From: UBA10649 sp963749905 | GTDB lineage: Bacteria; Actinomycetota; Actinomycetes; S36-B12 | Assembly (NCBI GenBank): GCA_963749905.1 | Contig: CAVVOF010000003.1 | Coordinates: 1 to 64,000, forward strand | Length of the DNA: 64,000 nucleotides | Direction of reading: 5' to 3' | Shown here: in pieces, positions 1-10,583 of the stretch | Numbering within the stretch: position 1 is the stretch's first letter | Layout of the letters: each line of letters starts with the position of its first letter | The notes under the pieces: model-generated | Databases searched by the model: none | Told to the model about the DNA's origin: nothing | What the model saw: only the letters and a program-made list of their open reading frames with translations | Made by a program: the position numbers and the translations under genes

Positions 1-6
1 TCTTGA

Positions 7-2735
7 CTATCGGTAGAACGGAATCGTCGTTGGGTCGTTGGTGAGGTTGTCGATCACCGAGCCGTAGACGACGATGCCGCTACCCGAGTTGACGGTGACC
101 TTGGCCGAGCCGGCATCGAGCCAGACATAGTTCGGCATGTTGCGGAACGGTTGGTTCGTCTGTTTCCACTGGCCCGGAGCGAGGGTGACGTTGTAGCTGC
201 CCAGGAAATTGCCGTTGCCGTTGTACAGGCGAACGGTCAGGCTTGCGTTGGTCGTGCCGGTATTTGTGTAGCCGATGTTGGATCGGAAGAAGTTGTTCTC
301 GACGAGGTTGGGTATCCAGCCGAACTGGCCCGCGGAGATGCCGTTTGTCGTGAGAAAACCATTGAGACCCTGGCCAAGAGTTCCTCTTGGGAAGCAGATG
401 ACGCCGGCTGCGATCTGGTTGTAGGTTCGTGTCGTGATGATCAGGGTCTGGCTCGAGATGATGGAGATCGCGGCCGAGGTGTAGAGGCCCGGATTGAACC
501 ACCCGATCACGTCGGTGATGATGATCTGACCGCCGGCGTTGACGTTCACCGTTTTGGTGATGACGCCGGTGGTGACCCAGATCTTGATCGTGACCGTCAC
601 CGCAACCGTCCCCGGGTTGAAGATGCCGAGATCCGAGACCCAAGTGCTGTTATTCGCGCCGTTGGCCCGGCTCACCACCGGCACCCAGACGACGTTCGAC
701 CCGCCGCCACCGCCGGTGACGTTGATGGACCCTGTCCGCCGGCAGGTTTCGCCGTCGACCCCTGCCGAGAAGAGCCAGTTGTAGGTGCCGGGGCTGTCAT
801 AGATCCAGGTCGCGTTGCGGTCGAAAACCGTGATGGTGCTGTTGTCGTTGTCTGGGAACCAGAAGTACTCGATGGTGCCGGTGCATCCGGTTGCGGTGGC
901 CGAACCGTTGAGGTTGACCGTTTGACCGACCTGGGCGGTGGCCGGAACCGACGCGTTGCAGGTCAGGCTGCAACCACCGCCACCACCGGTGACGGTAATG
1001 GTACCGGTGCGCTCGCAGCGGCCGCCGTTGTCGCCGATGGCCACGTAGAGCCAGGTGTAGGTGCCGGGTTCGCTGTAGACCCAGGATCCGTTGCGACCGA
1101 AGACCGTGACGGTGCTGTAGCCCTGTTCGGGGTACCAGAAGTACTCGACGGTGCCGCAGTCGCCGCTCGGGGTGGCCGAGCTGGTGAAGTTGACCGTCTG
1201 GCCCACCTGCGCAGTGGTCGGGAACGAGGCGCTGCACGTGATGTCGCAACTCCCGCCGCCGCCAGCGACCGCGAAAGGCGCCTCACACGTGGATTCGAGC
1301 TGGCCGGAGGCGGAGTCGAAGACGAGCACCTGAGCCTTGTAACCGGCGCCGACAGCCGCGTTGCTCGGCAGGGTGAGATCCACGGACTTGGGATCGTTGG
1401 CAGACCCGTTGGTGGTGTAGTTGCGTTCCGCCCCCGCGACGATGATTCCATCCGGATTCACCAGGTTCGACTCGACTCGGATCTGCTGTGTGGTCGCAGT
1501 GGTGTCGATTTCGTAGGTGACCTGGACCGTGGCGCCCAGGCTCGTAGATACGTGCCATTTGTCGTCACCGATCGGCAGCTGGCCTGACCGGTGCAGCCGC
1601 CGTTGATGAGGAGCTGCGCTTGTTTGAGTTCGACGCACCACTCGTTGGATGGCGTTCCCGGGTTCTGGTTGACATCGATCCGCACCCGGTTGGTGCCGCT
1701 GGTGAGGGCGCTCACCGGCACGGTGAAGAGGGTCGTCGAGTCTTCGTCGTTGGCGCCGGTGAGATCGCCGATGTAGTTGTTGTTGACATACACCTTGTCG
1801 ATCTCGGGATTGCCCGGAGTCGTGAACTGATCGACATCGTGACAGAGAAGCAGGAGCTGCGCCGACGAGATGCTCGATTCGTTGACGTTGAAGGTGAACT
1901 CGATGGGGTGTTTGGGGTCGTTGTTGTAGAGGCAGTAGCCCCAGTCGCCGTCGGGAGTTCCGGTCCAGCTGTTGTTGTTGTTGTCCTCGGTCAGGACATA
2001 GGTGCCGCAGTTACTGCCACCGCCGCCGTTGGTGGTGAGGCTGACCTGGTCGACATAGGCGCCCTCGTATGTGTTGCTCTCGTCCGACTGGTAGATGAAC
2101 GCGATCCAGACCTGGGACTGACCGAGGAGGTTGCCGGCGCTACCCCAGTCCGAAAGATCCTGGGTCGTGGTTTGGAAACCGGCGGTGTTGGCCGAGGTCT
2201 GGAGTCCACTGAAGTTGGTCCCATCGGTGGACGCGAGCCATTTGAAATTGTCGTAGCTGGCTTCGGTTGACAACCAGTAGTCGAACTTGAGTTCGCCCGA
2301 TGTGGCGCCGGACAGGTCGAACGGCCCGGCGATGGCCCACGTGTATGTGAACACGGGAACATTGCCCCCGGCACCCGGAGACGCGCTGCCGCCGGCCGCG
2401 CACCAGATGCTGTAGCTCCCGGCACTCTTCCGGTAGCCGCTCTTGCCCCAGGCGACATCGGCCCCCGAGGCGTCGTGGTAAAGCTGCCAGATGGAACCCG
2501 GGAAGGTGCCCTCGAAGCCATCGGTCAGCAGGGTCGAGGCGGTGGTGGTCTTGATCGTCGGTGAGGCGACGATGGCGCCGGGCGGGAGAGTCTCATGGGC
2601 TTCGATGGCGGCTGGAACTCGCCCATCGGCCGATGGTCCGTCGCCGGCGAAAACCACTCCAGTGGTGGCCAAGAACACGACTGTGATGATGGTTCCGATG
2701 ATGTGCGCGGGCGATACCTTAACTAAAGATGCCAT
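7..2735 (-). CDS. Large secreted repeat protein, one frameshift
   Basis: Starts at ATG 2735 behind a good ribosome site (gggaggttggg). The N-terminus is a signal peptide (hydrophobic stretch ending near VVFAGDG). After it come a beta-rich domain of the MAM/jelly-roll kind (about residues 70-240), a second beta domain, then after a frame change near 1560-1600 a chain of Ig/PKD-like domains separated by GGGGG linkers, and a C-terminal domain rich in Val/Thr/Asn ending IPFYR. The two frames overlap at 1458-1641 and both carry family-like sequence, so a single indel is likely; real length would be near 890 residues. Function is not recognised; a cell-surface or extracellular role is inferred. This architecture is common in Acidobacteriota secretomes (inference). 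Confidence 0.75.
700..1248 (-). repeat. Two tandem PKD-like domain repeats
   Basis: Within the secreted protein, two units of 92 and 91 codons follow each other. Both begin with C-x-x-T-C, share AQVGQTVN, then EYFW[YF]P, RN[GA][ST]W[VI]Y, PGTY[TN]WL, a C-x-R-TG strand and a GGGGG linker. Cysteines are conserved in position, suggesting a disulfide in each unit. The two copies differ enough at base level to be old duplications. Confidence 0.8.
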
Positions 2736-2876
2736 CCCAACCTCCCTAACAAATCGAGTTGTAACCGAACATTCGTTCGGTTTTCGTTCCGGTATAAAAC
2801 TATACCATCACTATTGAATCTCAGTACACTCGGCCAAATGAAACTCAGTCTCTCGACGGCTTCCCGGACCGAAACG

Positions 2877-2908
2877 CGCGCGAGCAGGCATTGGATCCTG
2901 CTCGCGCG
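2877..2908 (-). terminator. GC-rich hairpin after the cytochrome gene
   Basis: A perfect 12-bp inverted repeat (CGCGCGAGCAGG and its complement) with an 8-base loop lies 28 bases past the stop of the minus-strand cytochrome gene. There is no clear T-run, so termination strength is uncertain. Confidence 0.6.
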
Positions 2909-2935
2909 ATGAACACTATTGAGCCCACGCCCCGG

Positions 2936-4160
2936 TCACGAGCCGTCGCCCTCCGGTTCGACTTTTGGTCGCCCGTGGTCGGCGTCCGGTTTCGGCGCGG
3001 CGGCATCGGAGGGTTCGGTCTCGACCGGGAACTCCGGGTCGTGGTTCCGCCGAAGCATCCGTTCGATGCGATTCTCGATGACCTTCTCGGTCTCGCGTCG
3101 CGCCTCCTCGAGGTAGCCGGGGTGTTCGTGCTTGTACATCTTCTCGGGCATGTGACCGGTGAGCCAGCTCGGGTTCATCGGGTAGACGTGGGGGTGGAAG
3201 ATCACCGAGTAGAAATGCCAGACGAAGATCGTCAACGCCGCCAGCCAGGCCTCCCAGAAGTGGATCACCAGTGCGATGTCGAGGACACCCTTGGGGAGGA
3301 ACTGGATGAACCAGTTGTCGAACCACAGCATGAGACCGGTGCTGACCATGATGATGGTGCCCCACATCAGCCCCCAGTACTCCGCCTTCTCGACATAGTT
3401 GAAGCGCTGGATGCAATCCCAGCGCGGCCGAAGACCGAGGTTGTAGAGCATGCGCCGGAGGAAGAACTGGAAGTCGCGCGGGATCGGCATCATGTCTTTG
3501 GCGAACCGGCGTCCGCGCGGGGAAAAGAGAAACAGGATGTGCCAGAGGGTGGTTCCCATGAATGCGACGGCCGCCGCCCGGTGGAGGATTCCCCGAACCT
3601 CGAAACCCCCTTCCCAGCCGAAAAAGAAGCGTGCCATGAATCCCTGGTCATAGCGCAGAGCGAATCCGGAAACGGTGAGGGTGATAAAAGTGATGGCAAG
3701 CAGCGCGTGTTGGACGACCTCGTCGATGTGCATGCGCAGAATCTGCGGACGTTCCCTGGTGATGTTGACCATGTGGCGGATAAGGTCGATCAGCCAGTGG
3801 AGGATCATCAGGCCGATGATCACGGTGATCGCGATGATGTAGATCATCTCGATGATGTCGGCCGCCCGCGTGCGCAGACCCTGGCCACCGATGCCGTGGA
3901 TCGGAGTCATGGCGATCTTCTCGGAGATGTTGGGGTGGCACTCGCCGCAGGTCGCCCGCAGGTTGGCCGGGTTGACCGTCGATGTCGGGTCGGAGCTGGC
4001 CAGGATCCGGTGGACACCGTGGCAGGATGCGCAGTTGGCGACATGAGTGTCGCCGGCCTTGGACTTGAGGCCGTGGTAGGAATCGATGAAGGTCGTCAAG
4101 CGGCCGGTCTTGATGTCGTACTTCTCGTTGAGCACCGCCGATTCGTGGCACGGCGAGCAG
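2936..4160 (-). CDS. Multiheme cytochrome c / cytochrome b fusion, 5'-truncated
   Basis: The visible part opens inside a heme site CSPCH and continues with CASCH and CGECH, so at least three c-type hemes precede a membrane part. Four or more hydrophobic helices follow with histidines placed as in cytochrome b561/formate dehydrogenase gamma-type subunits (for example LLAITF, GTTLWHILF, VIHFWEAW, FVWHFYSVIFHPH). The C-terminus is a charged cytoplasmic tail rich in Glu, Pro and Asp. This layout fits a membrane quinol:multiheme cytochrome oxidoreductase that moves electrons between the quinone pool and periplasmic carriers; direction and partner are unknown. The reading frame runs on to 4213, but beyond about 4160 the bases belong to region B, so the true N-terminus is missing. 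Confidence 0.8.
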
Positions 4161-4165
4161 TAACA
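4155..4165. other. Junction A/B (join of unrelated sequences)
   Basis: Reading the minus strand, AT-rich sequence with a ribosome site (aaggagg) and ATG at 4191 encodes MKNIRLIVFV, the start of a membrane or lipoprotein signal. The frame then changes into the middle of a GC-rich multiheme cytochrome at the heme motif CSPCH. Composition and codon use change at the same point and stay changed on both sides. Confidence 0.8.
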
Positions 4166-4191
4166 AACACGATCAAACGAATATTCTTCAT
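4160..4191 (-). CDS. First ten codons of an unknown exported protein
   Basis: Follows the stop of the ABC permease gene by 14 bases and has its own ribosome site (aaggagg) and ATG at 4191. The ten codons MKNIRLIVFV look like the beginning of a signal peptide or transmembrane start. The rest is cut off by the A/B junction, so identity cannot be stated. Its position suggests it was the third gene of the exporter operon. Confidence 0.45.
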
Positions 4192-4205
4192 GCTTTTCCT
4201 CCTTG

Positions 4206-5457
4206 CTAATCAAAATCGAAGCGCCATAGACCTACGAGGAAGAAAACCAGCGTAAAGCCAAATAGCACAACCAACTCTAACGATACATCCGCTAACATCA
4301 ATCCACGAACCATGATGTTATCGAGCGCCCGGTTTGCCCAATAATGGGGCAAGGCCATGGGAAGAGGGCCAAGCATGCTCTCCAGGATAAAATACGGGAT
4401 GATTGAACCCACCCAGGGTTCCGAGACCCCAAAGGATTAGACGTGCTTAGACCGCCAATCTGGTTCTCCGTTCGCGCCAGTGAAGCGATCACAATTCCCA
4501 GCGCGCTTGAGCAGAGTGCAATCAACAAAATGGCAATCCCCAATGCGACAGGGTCGTTCCCCAGCTTCACCGGTGTAAATCCAAGCACTTTCAAGCCATA
4601 CGCTCCAAACATGAAAATGACTGCCGTCTGAATGAGCGCGGTAATGAAATTCGGTAACACCTTCCCGGCCAGCAAGGATACTTTGCTGATGGGGCTGCCA
4701 AAAGACGGCGGAAGGAACCAACTTTTTTCTCATCGTAGATCGAACGGGCTGTGGCCTGAGCCGTCATGAACACAAACAAGACGGCAAAACCTGGCACAGC
4801 AACTTCAGCCGTACCAGGAAGTTCTTCCTTTTCGCTCTCCTGACCCGGGTACGGTTTGAACAATCGTTACCAGAGGCCGTTCTTTCGACCGTTCAAACTG
4901 GCTCTGGGCCTGAGCCATTATATTTTCCACGGCAAATGCCTCCTGGAAATCGGATGGGGCATTGGCCTGCATCTCACCCATCTGGTGTAAACTGGCCAGG
5001 ATCTGGCTCTCCAACGACATATCCTGAGCTACACCTTCGACAACCAGACGCACAGCCTCGCTCTGTTTCATATTTGCATCCGGATGACTGACAAGTCGCA
5101 AGGTCACTGCCCGCCCTGCCGAAATACCTTCGGTAAAATCTGCCGGGATCGTGAGGAGCCTCGAGATCTCATTCTTTTCCAGCTTTTGTTGGGCCCCTTT
5201 CTCATCGATCAATTCGAACCTTGAACCCCCCCTGCCAGCTCCAGGCCATTGAGAAGTGTCTTTGATTCTCACCCCACCATCGAGATCTACCACTGGGAAA
5301 GGAACGCGTTGGTCTTGCATCCTCCAACCTCAAAGCCAGCCGCAACCGCACTGTAAGCGACGATAAAGATCAGAGGCAGCAAGAAGAGCTGAATGATTGA
5401 CCCTCGATCTTTGAGAAAGATTTGAATGTCTTTTAAAGCGATACTTAATGCAGTCAT
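4206..5457 (-). pseudogene. ABC-2 type transporter permease, several frameshifts
   Basis: ATG at 5457 begins MTALSIALKDIQIFLKDRGS, the normal cytoplasmic N-terminus plus first helix of ABC-2 permeases (YhgE/YbhR/NatB type). The long extracytoplasmic loop (about 4870-5320) and the C-terminal helices (IFMFGAYGLKVLGF, ALGIAILLIALCSSALGI, VVLFGFTLVFFLVGLWRF) are all present but lie in different frames, with breaks near 5320, 4860, 4680 and 4430. All parts are collinear and conserved, so sequencing indels are as likely as true decay. It would form the membrane part of a drug, lipid or sodium exporter with the ATPase encoded just upstream. The ATPase stop and this ATG are 3 bases apart. Confidence 0.8.
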
Positions 5458-5460
5458 GGC

Positions 5461-6471
5461 TCACTCCCTCAATTTCTTTCCAGTCAGGTGCAGGAAGACA
5501 CTTTCAAGGTTGGGTTCCAGAATTTCCAAGGAGGTGAGTGTAATATCTTTCTCGTTGAGATAACTGATCACATTGACCACCGCGGTTTGGCTGTGCTCTG
5601 CAACGATCTTCACAACCGGGGATGCCGCCACTGGCTCTCGCTCTCTGGTTCCTCCACTTCTTCCTCCTGGCGGCGCGGTGGGAGCGGTTGTGTTGTCAAT
5701 TCGGCGCTTTTCACACCCTGTAAGGCAGATAGTTGCTCCAGTAGGTCATCATCCATTTTCTCCAAACCCACGTGGATCACACCTCCACCCAACAAGGCGA
5801 TCAGATTCTTGATGGTGTCTAACGCAATAATTTCTCCCTGGTCGATGATCGCGACCCGGTTGCACAGCAGCTCGACTTCTTCCATGTAGTGGCTGGTATA
5901 AACGATACTCATCCCCCGCTCACGGTTGAGCCGCATAACACTTTCAAAGATATGGTTGCGGCTCTGAGGATCCACACCTACCGTCGGCTCATCCAGGAAA
6001 AGCAGTTTCGGGATGATGCAGCAAACCAGCAGCAATGTTGACTCGGCGTTTCATCCCACCGGAATAATGCTCCACTGCCTCATCGGCGCGATCCGTCAGG
6101 GCGACAATTCGGAGCACATCCTCCACTCGTTCCTTTAGATCTTTACCTTGCAGCCCGTAGATTCGGCCAAAGAAGTTCAGATTGGCCCTTGCGCTCAGTG
6201 TCGGGTAGAGTGCCAAATCTTGAGGCACCAACCCATTGATTTTCTTGGCATCATTCATGTCGGATCGAATATCGTGACCGCCGACTCGTGCCGTTCCGGA
6301 GGTTGGCTCAACAACTCCAGTCAGCATAGAAATGGTCTGGGTTTTCCCCGCCCCATTGGGGCCAAGCAGGCCAAATACCTCTCCTTCTTCAACCTGAAAA
6401 CTGATGCCTTTCACAGCCTCAAAGTCACCATATTTCTTCACAAGGTTTTCCACTTCCAAAATATTAGTCAT
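5461..6471 (-). pseudogene. ABC transporter ATPase (DrrA/CcmA type), two frameshifts
   Basis: ATG at 6471 follows a strong ribosome site (ggagga). Walker A reads GPNGAGKTQT, with Gln where most family members have Thr just after the P-loop Thr. The Q-loop region (GLVPQDLALYPTLSARANL) and the signature YSGGMKRR are in one frame. Walker B LLFLDEPTVGVDP and the H-loop region YTSHYMEE are in a second frame after a break near 6020. The C-terminal tail ending LESVFLHLTGKKLRE is in a third frame after a break near 5605. Complete length would be about 335 residues, normal for ATPases of ABC-2 drug/lipid exporters. Operon order is ATPase then permease. Confidence 0.85.
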
Positions 6472-6989
6472 TGGACTCCTCCTTTCATCATGGCATTTGC
6501 CCGTAAACAAACCAACAAAAAATCAAAATTCTTTCATTATCCAGAATAGCACTATGCGGCCTGAGTGTCATCCAGCAAAAGATTGAATGAGGGGTTTAAA
6601 AAATATGGTGAAAAGGAAAAGGGATTGGCGATGGGTAAAATAAATCTAACTCTTACGAATGATTAAGGTTGAGGATCTCATTCAAAGTTTACTCACCATC
6701 TAGTCTGATATAGTCTAAAATTAGTTGTTGTAATCTACAAAATTTAATTGTATAGTATTTTAAGTTGACTTTTTTTGTCCATTATCAGGTTGGATATTAT
6801 TTTGTCGCAACTGTATTGGACCTCTCTAAATTTAGTATTAGTTGTTTACCTGTAAACTACTGCCCTTCACAATACAAGAGTTCTGTTTAGCGACCTTTTT
6901 CAACACGAACAGAAACACCCCTCTACACCCTTTCAAGTAGTCCAGGTAATTCTTTTTATCCATCATCTCTAGGAAAGGATAGATATGGC
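6472..6989. other. AT-rich intergenic region
   Basis: Divergent spacer of about 520 bases between the ABC exporter operon and the first RND gene, so it should hold promoters for both. I see no gene, tRNA or convincing hairpin. Several A/T-rich stretches could be promoters but none has properly spaced -35 and -10 boxes that I would defend. Confidence 0.5.
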
Positions 6990-9900
6990 ATGCTTCGCGG
7001 AATAATTGGCTCAAGTATTCGTTTACGATTCTTAGTAATCACATTTGCCCTGGTACTGGTTATTTTTGGGGCACTTGAAGTCGGCAAAATTCCAATTGAT
7101 GTCTTTCCGGAATTTACCCCCCCCATGGTAGAGGTCCAGACGGAAGCCCTGGGTCTCTCCGCAGCGGAAATGGAATCACTGATCACAGTCCCAATGGAAG
7201 CAGACCTGCTGAATGGGATTGCCTGGTTGGAGCATATTTATTCCGAATCTGTCCACAGTTTGTCGTCGATCTTGCTGGTCTTTGAGGAAGGGACAGACCC
7301 GATCAAAGCCCGGCAGATGGTGCAGGAGCGGTTAACCGAAACATATGCTCTGCCGAATGTGTCAAAACCCCCAACCATGCTGCAGCCGCTCTCCTCCACC
7401 AGCCGGGTGATGATGGTGGGAATCTCCTCCCAGGAGCTATCCCTGATCGATCTAGGCGTGCTGGCGCGGTGGAACATCAAACCGCGGTTGATGGGGATCC
7501 CTGGGGTGGCAAATGTAGCCATCTGGGGCAAGCGCGAATGGCAGCTTCAGATTTTGGTGGACCCGGAACGCCTCCAGGATGGCGGGGTTACCCTTTCCCA
7601 GATATTGCATACAACCGGCGAAGCTCTGTGGGTTTCCCCGCTCAGCTATCTAGAATCCTCCTCACCGGGTACTGCAGGCTGGATCGATACACCCAACCAG
7701 CGGCTCAGCGTCCGGCATATTTTGCCCATCTCCTCAGCCGAGGAAATGGGACAGATACCGGTCGTAGGCACTGCCTACCGCCTGGATGATATCGCCACGA
7801 TAGTGGAAGACCATCAGCCTATGATTGGAGATGCCCATCTCAGTGACGGTCCTGGTTTGATCCTGGTCATCGAAAAATTCCCAGGGGCAAACACAATCGA
7901 AGTAACCCGTGACGTGGAAGAAGCACTGCGATTATTGAGCCCCGGACTGACCGGGGTTGAAATGGATACGACGATCTTCCGGTCAGCCAATTACATTGAA
8001 CAGGCAACTTCAAACCTGGCCATCCTCCTCCTGATCAGCTTAGTGGCAGTTGTGCTTCTAACCGGGGTTTTCTTTTTCGAGTGGCGCACCACCCTGGTCA
8101 GCGTGATCTCAATCGTCATTTCCCTGATCTTTGCCGCTTATATCCTCTATCTGCAGCAAGCCACGCTCAATATCATGACCATGGCGGGATTGGCCATTGC
8201 TCTGGGTGTGATTATCGACGAGTTGATCATCGATATGGAAAATCTCTTGAAACGACTGCAGAAGCAAGGGGAAAACGATGGGCAAGTCATATCCGAAAAC
8301 CTGTTTATCGAAATCTTCAACGAATCAAGAAATACAATCACTTTCACATCCATCATCCTGTTAGTGTTTGCCCTGCCAATTTTCTTTCTTACAGGAATTA
8401 CCGGCTCATTCGTAAAGCCCTTTGCCAGCGCATATGTGATTGCCGTCCTGGTTGCCTTGGTTGTTGCCCTGGTTGTTACCCCAGCCCTCAGCATGCTCCT
8501 TCTTTCTGGAAAACCTCCCAAGCCATCCGAAACTCGGCTGATGAAAACCCTGAGCAGTGGGTATCATAACGCCCTTGATAAAATAATGCGGGCACCCTCC
8601 TTGTCGATTATCGCCGCATTGGCTCTCCTGGTAATCAGTATCGGAGTGCTCCCATTTTCAAACGTGGAGCTGCTCCCAGAATTTAAAAAGCTGGACATTA
8701 TTGTCGATTGGGAAGGGCCGCCAGGCACCTCACGAGCTGAGATGAACCGGATTTCCTCCCTGGCATTGGACGAACTTCGTGTCATTCCCGGAGTGAACAA
8801 TGTTGGTTCGCTCGTTGGTCGGGCTGTCTTGGGAGATAAAATCGTGGGGATCAACTCCGGCGAACTATGGGTCAGCATTGATCCCTCGGCAGATTATGAT
8901 GCCACCATCAGGTCTGTGCGGGATGTGATCAATGGATATCCAGGATTCTTCAACGAGGTGAGGAACTACCAACCAGAGTTGGTCGACGAGACATTCACCG
9001 GCAAAGATCATGATCTCACCATCAGGCTCTTCGGACATGAGTATGAGGATCTTGCCAGTAATGCAGAACTCATTCAACAGACCGTCTTGGGAATAAATGG
9101 GGTTCAGAGAGCTATTATCGATGGAATAACCTTAAAACCGCAGGTTGAGATCGAGGTCGATCTGGTCCAGGCAGAAAGATACCAGATCAAGCCTGGAGAC
9201 GTCCGCCGTTCGTCAGCAATTTTACTTTCGGGTCTGAATGTTGGCAGTCTCTACGAGGAACAAAAAGTCTTCGATGTGGTAGTGTGGGGTGTGCCAGAAA
9301 TTCGAGAGAACCTGAATGATATCGGGGAATTGCTGATTGATACTCCCCGTGGCGGTCATGTCCTCTTAAAGGATGTGGCTGAAGTGCGTATCGTTCCAGC
9401 GCCAACGAGCATCAAAAGAGATGCTGTCTCACGTTATATCGATATTCTAGTGAATGTCAATCGCCGTTCGATTAAGGCGGTTGCCAATGATATCGAGAGC
9501 GCTCTGGACCAAGTTGATTTACCCTTCGAATATCACGCTGAAGTGTTGGGAGATTACACCATCCAACAGACGAACACGCAGCGAATCATTCTTGTTTCGC
9601 TCATTTCCGGAATTGGGATTTTCTTGCTGCTGCAAGCCGCTTTCAACAGTTGGAGTCTCGCCTCGATTACCCTGGTAACTTGGCCGTTTGCCTTGACCGG
9701 GGGTGTGATCGCTGCCATGCTGGCTGGTGGTCAATTTTCCATCGGCTCAATTTTTGGTTTCTTCACAGTTCTGGCGATAGCGACCAGGACCGGCGTCCTG
9801 ATCATCAGGAATCTTGAACAAACAGCGGAAATCAGTGGGATTATCAACAGAGCGCCAGAAGTGCTGCGCCCTGTTTTGATGACCTCATTGACCACCGGGT

Positions 9901-10061
9901 TGGCATTTTTGCCCTTCATCTTTGCAGGCGCAATTCCCGGGATCGAACTGATTTATCCAATGGCTGCTGTGATCGTGGGCGGCATGGTGACAGCAACCTT
10001 ATTCAACCTGTTCATTCTCCCCATTTTGTATCTGCGCTTTGGAAAGAACAAAACCATGTAA
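6990..10061 (+). CDS. RND-family efflux permease (CzcA/CusA-like)
   Basis: 1023 residues, the usual length for a complete RND pump. It has helix 1 (FLVITFALVLVIFGALEV) followed by the PIDVFPEFTPP segment typical of CzcA/CusA relatives, two large extracytoplasmic loops, and twelve expected helices. Helix 4 near residues 400-420 reads GVIIDELIIDMEN, where the paired acids common in RND pumps (DD) are DE, so a proton-relay acid is kept. ATG 6990 is preceded by aggaaagg. It would export a small molecule or metal ion using the proton gradient. No outer-membrane channel is encoded nearby. It is intact, unlike the second pump of the locus. Confidence 0.85.
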   Translation: MLRGIIGSSIRLRFLVITFALVLVIFGALEVGKIPIDVFPEFTPPMVEVQTEALGLSAAEMESLITVPMEADLLNGIAWLEHIYSESVHSLSSILLVFEEGTDPIKARQMVQERLTETYALPNVSKPPTMLQPLSSTSRVMMVGISSQELSLIDLGVLARWNIKPRLMGIPGVANVAIWGKREWQLQILVDPERLQDGGVTLSQILHTTGEALWVSPLSYLESSSPGTAGWIDTPNQRLSVRHILPISSAEEMGQIPVVGTAYRLDDIATIVEDHQPMIGDAHLSDGPGLILVIEKFPGANTIEVTRDVEEALRLLSPGLTGVEMDTTIFRSANYIEQATSNLAILLLISLVAVVLLTGVFFFEWRTTLVSVISIVISLIFAAYILYLQQATLNIMTMAGLAIALGVIIDELIIDMENLLKRLQKQGENDGQVISENLFIEIFNESRNTITFTSIILLVFALPIFFLTGITGSFVKPFASAYVIAVLVALVVALVVTPALSMLLLSGKPPKPSETRLMKTLSSGYHNALDKIMRAPSLSIIAALALLVISIGVLPFSNVELLPEFKKLDIIVDWEGPPGTSRAEMNRISSLALDELRVIPGVNNVGSLVGRAVLGDKIVGINSGELWVSIDPSADYDATIRSVRDVINGYPGFFNEVRNYQPELVDETFTGKDHDLTIRLFGHEYEDLASNAELIQQTVLGINGVQRAIIDGITLKPQVEIEVDLVQAERYQIKPGDVRRSSAILLSGLNVGSLYEEQKVFDVVVWGVPEIRENLNDIGELLIDTPRGGHVLLKDVAEVRIVPAPTSIKRDAVSRYIDILVNVNRRSIKAVANDIESALDQVDLPFEYHAEVLGDYTIQQTNTQRIILVSLISGIGIFLLLQAAFNSWSLASITLVTWPFALTGGVIAAMLAGGQFSIGSIFGFFTVLAIATRTGVLIIRNLEQTAEISGIINRAPEVLRPVLMTSLTTGLAFLPFIFAGAIPGIELIYPMAAVIVGGMVTATLFNLFILPILYLRFGKNKTM

Positions 10062-10142
10062 GCGAACCGACTCAACTTGATTAAATCGAACTCTGTTCGA
10101 TCAAATAAGTAAGTGAACCTGGATTTGATCAGGAGGATCAGA

Positions 10143-10583
10143 ATGAAATACAAAAAACCTATTTTTCTCATCACTTTAGTCATTTGCGGAATGCTTTTAT
10201 CTGCTTGTGGTAACCAAACCACATCAGCAGAAAAGACCGAGCCAATCACTCTTGAAAAAATTGAGGGCACAGACCGCAACAAATTAACATTGACCGAACA
10301 TGCCGCCCTGCGGTTGGATATTCAAACTGCCCCTGTAAGCGAAACCACTATGGACGAGAGTACCTATCTGGTGATCCCCTACTCTACGATCCTCTACGAT
10401 CTCACCGGGGGGGTGTGGATTTATGTCAATCCAGCCCCGCTGACCTATCATCGAGAACAGGTTGTCGTCGAGACGATTGAAGGCGATTCGGTCTACTTGA
10501 TAGAAGGCCCGCCAGTTGGCACAATGGTTGTCACGACTGGAGCGCCTGAACTCTATGGTGCGGACACAGGAGTTGGAAAATGA
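10143..10583 (+). CDS. Small lipoprotein, minimal RND adaptor-like
   Basis: 146 residues with an N-terminal lipoprotein signal and lipobox LSAC (Cys22), then about 120 residues resembling only the membrane-proximal part of periplasmic adaptors (VIPYSTILYDLTGGVWIYVN, then VETIEGDSVYLIEGPPVGTMVV). The long coiled-coil hairpin and lipoyl domains of ordinary adaptors are absent. ATG 10143 follows aggaggatc; an upstream in-frame ATG-like start at 10113 lacks such a site. Its stop overlaps the start of the next RND gene by four bases (ATGA), showing translational coupling. The role as a pump partner is inferred from context and from the adaptor-like motif. Confidence 0.7.
   Translation: MKYKKPIFLITLVICGMLLSACGNQTTSAEKTEPITLEKIEGTDRNKLTLTEHAALRLDIQTAPVSETTMDESTYLVIPYSTILYDLTGGVWIYVNPAPLTYHREQVVVETIEGDSVYLIEGPPVGTMVVTTGAPELYGADTGVGK

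Noticed and set aside
151..1587. Long plus-strand open frame opposite the secreted protein
   Set aside because: No ribosome site, no domain, Arg/Asp-rich shadow pattern of a GC-rich antisense gene.
2891..4255. Plus-strand open frame opposite the cytochrome
   Set aside because: Antisense shadow; minus strand has heme motifs and helices, and the frame crosses junction A/B.
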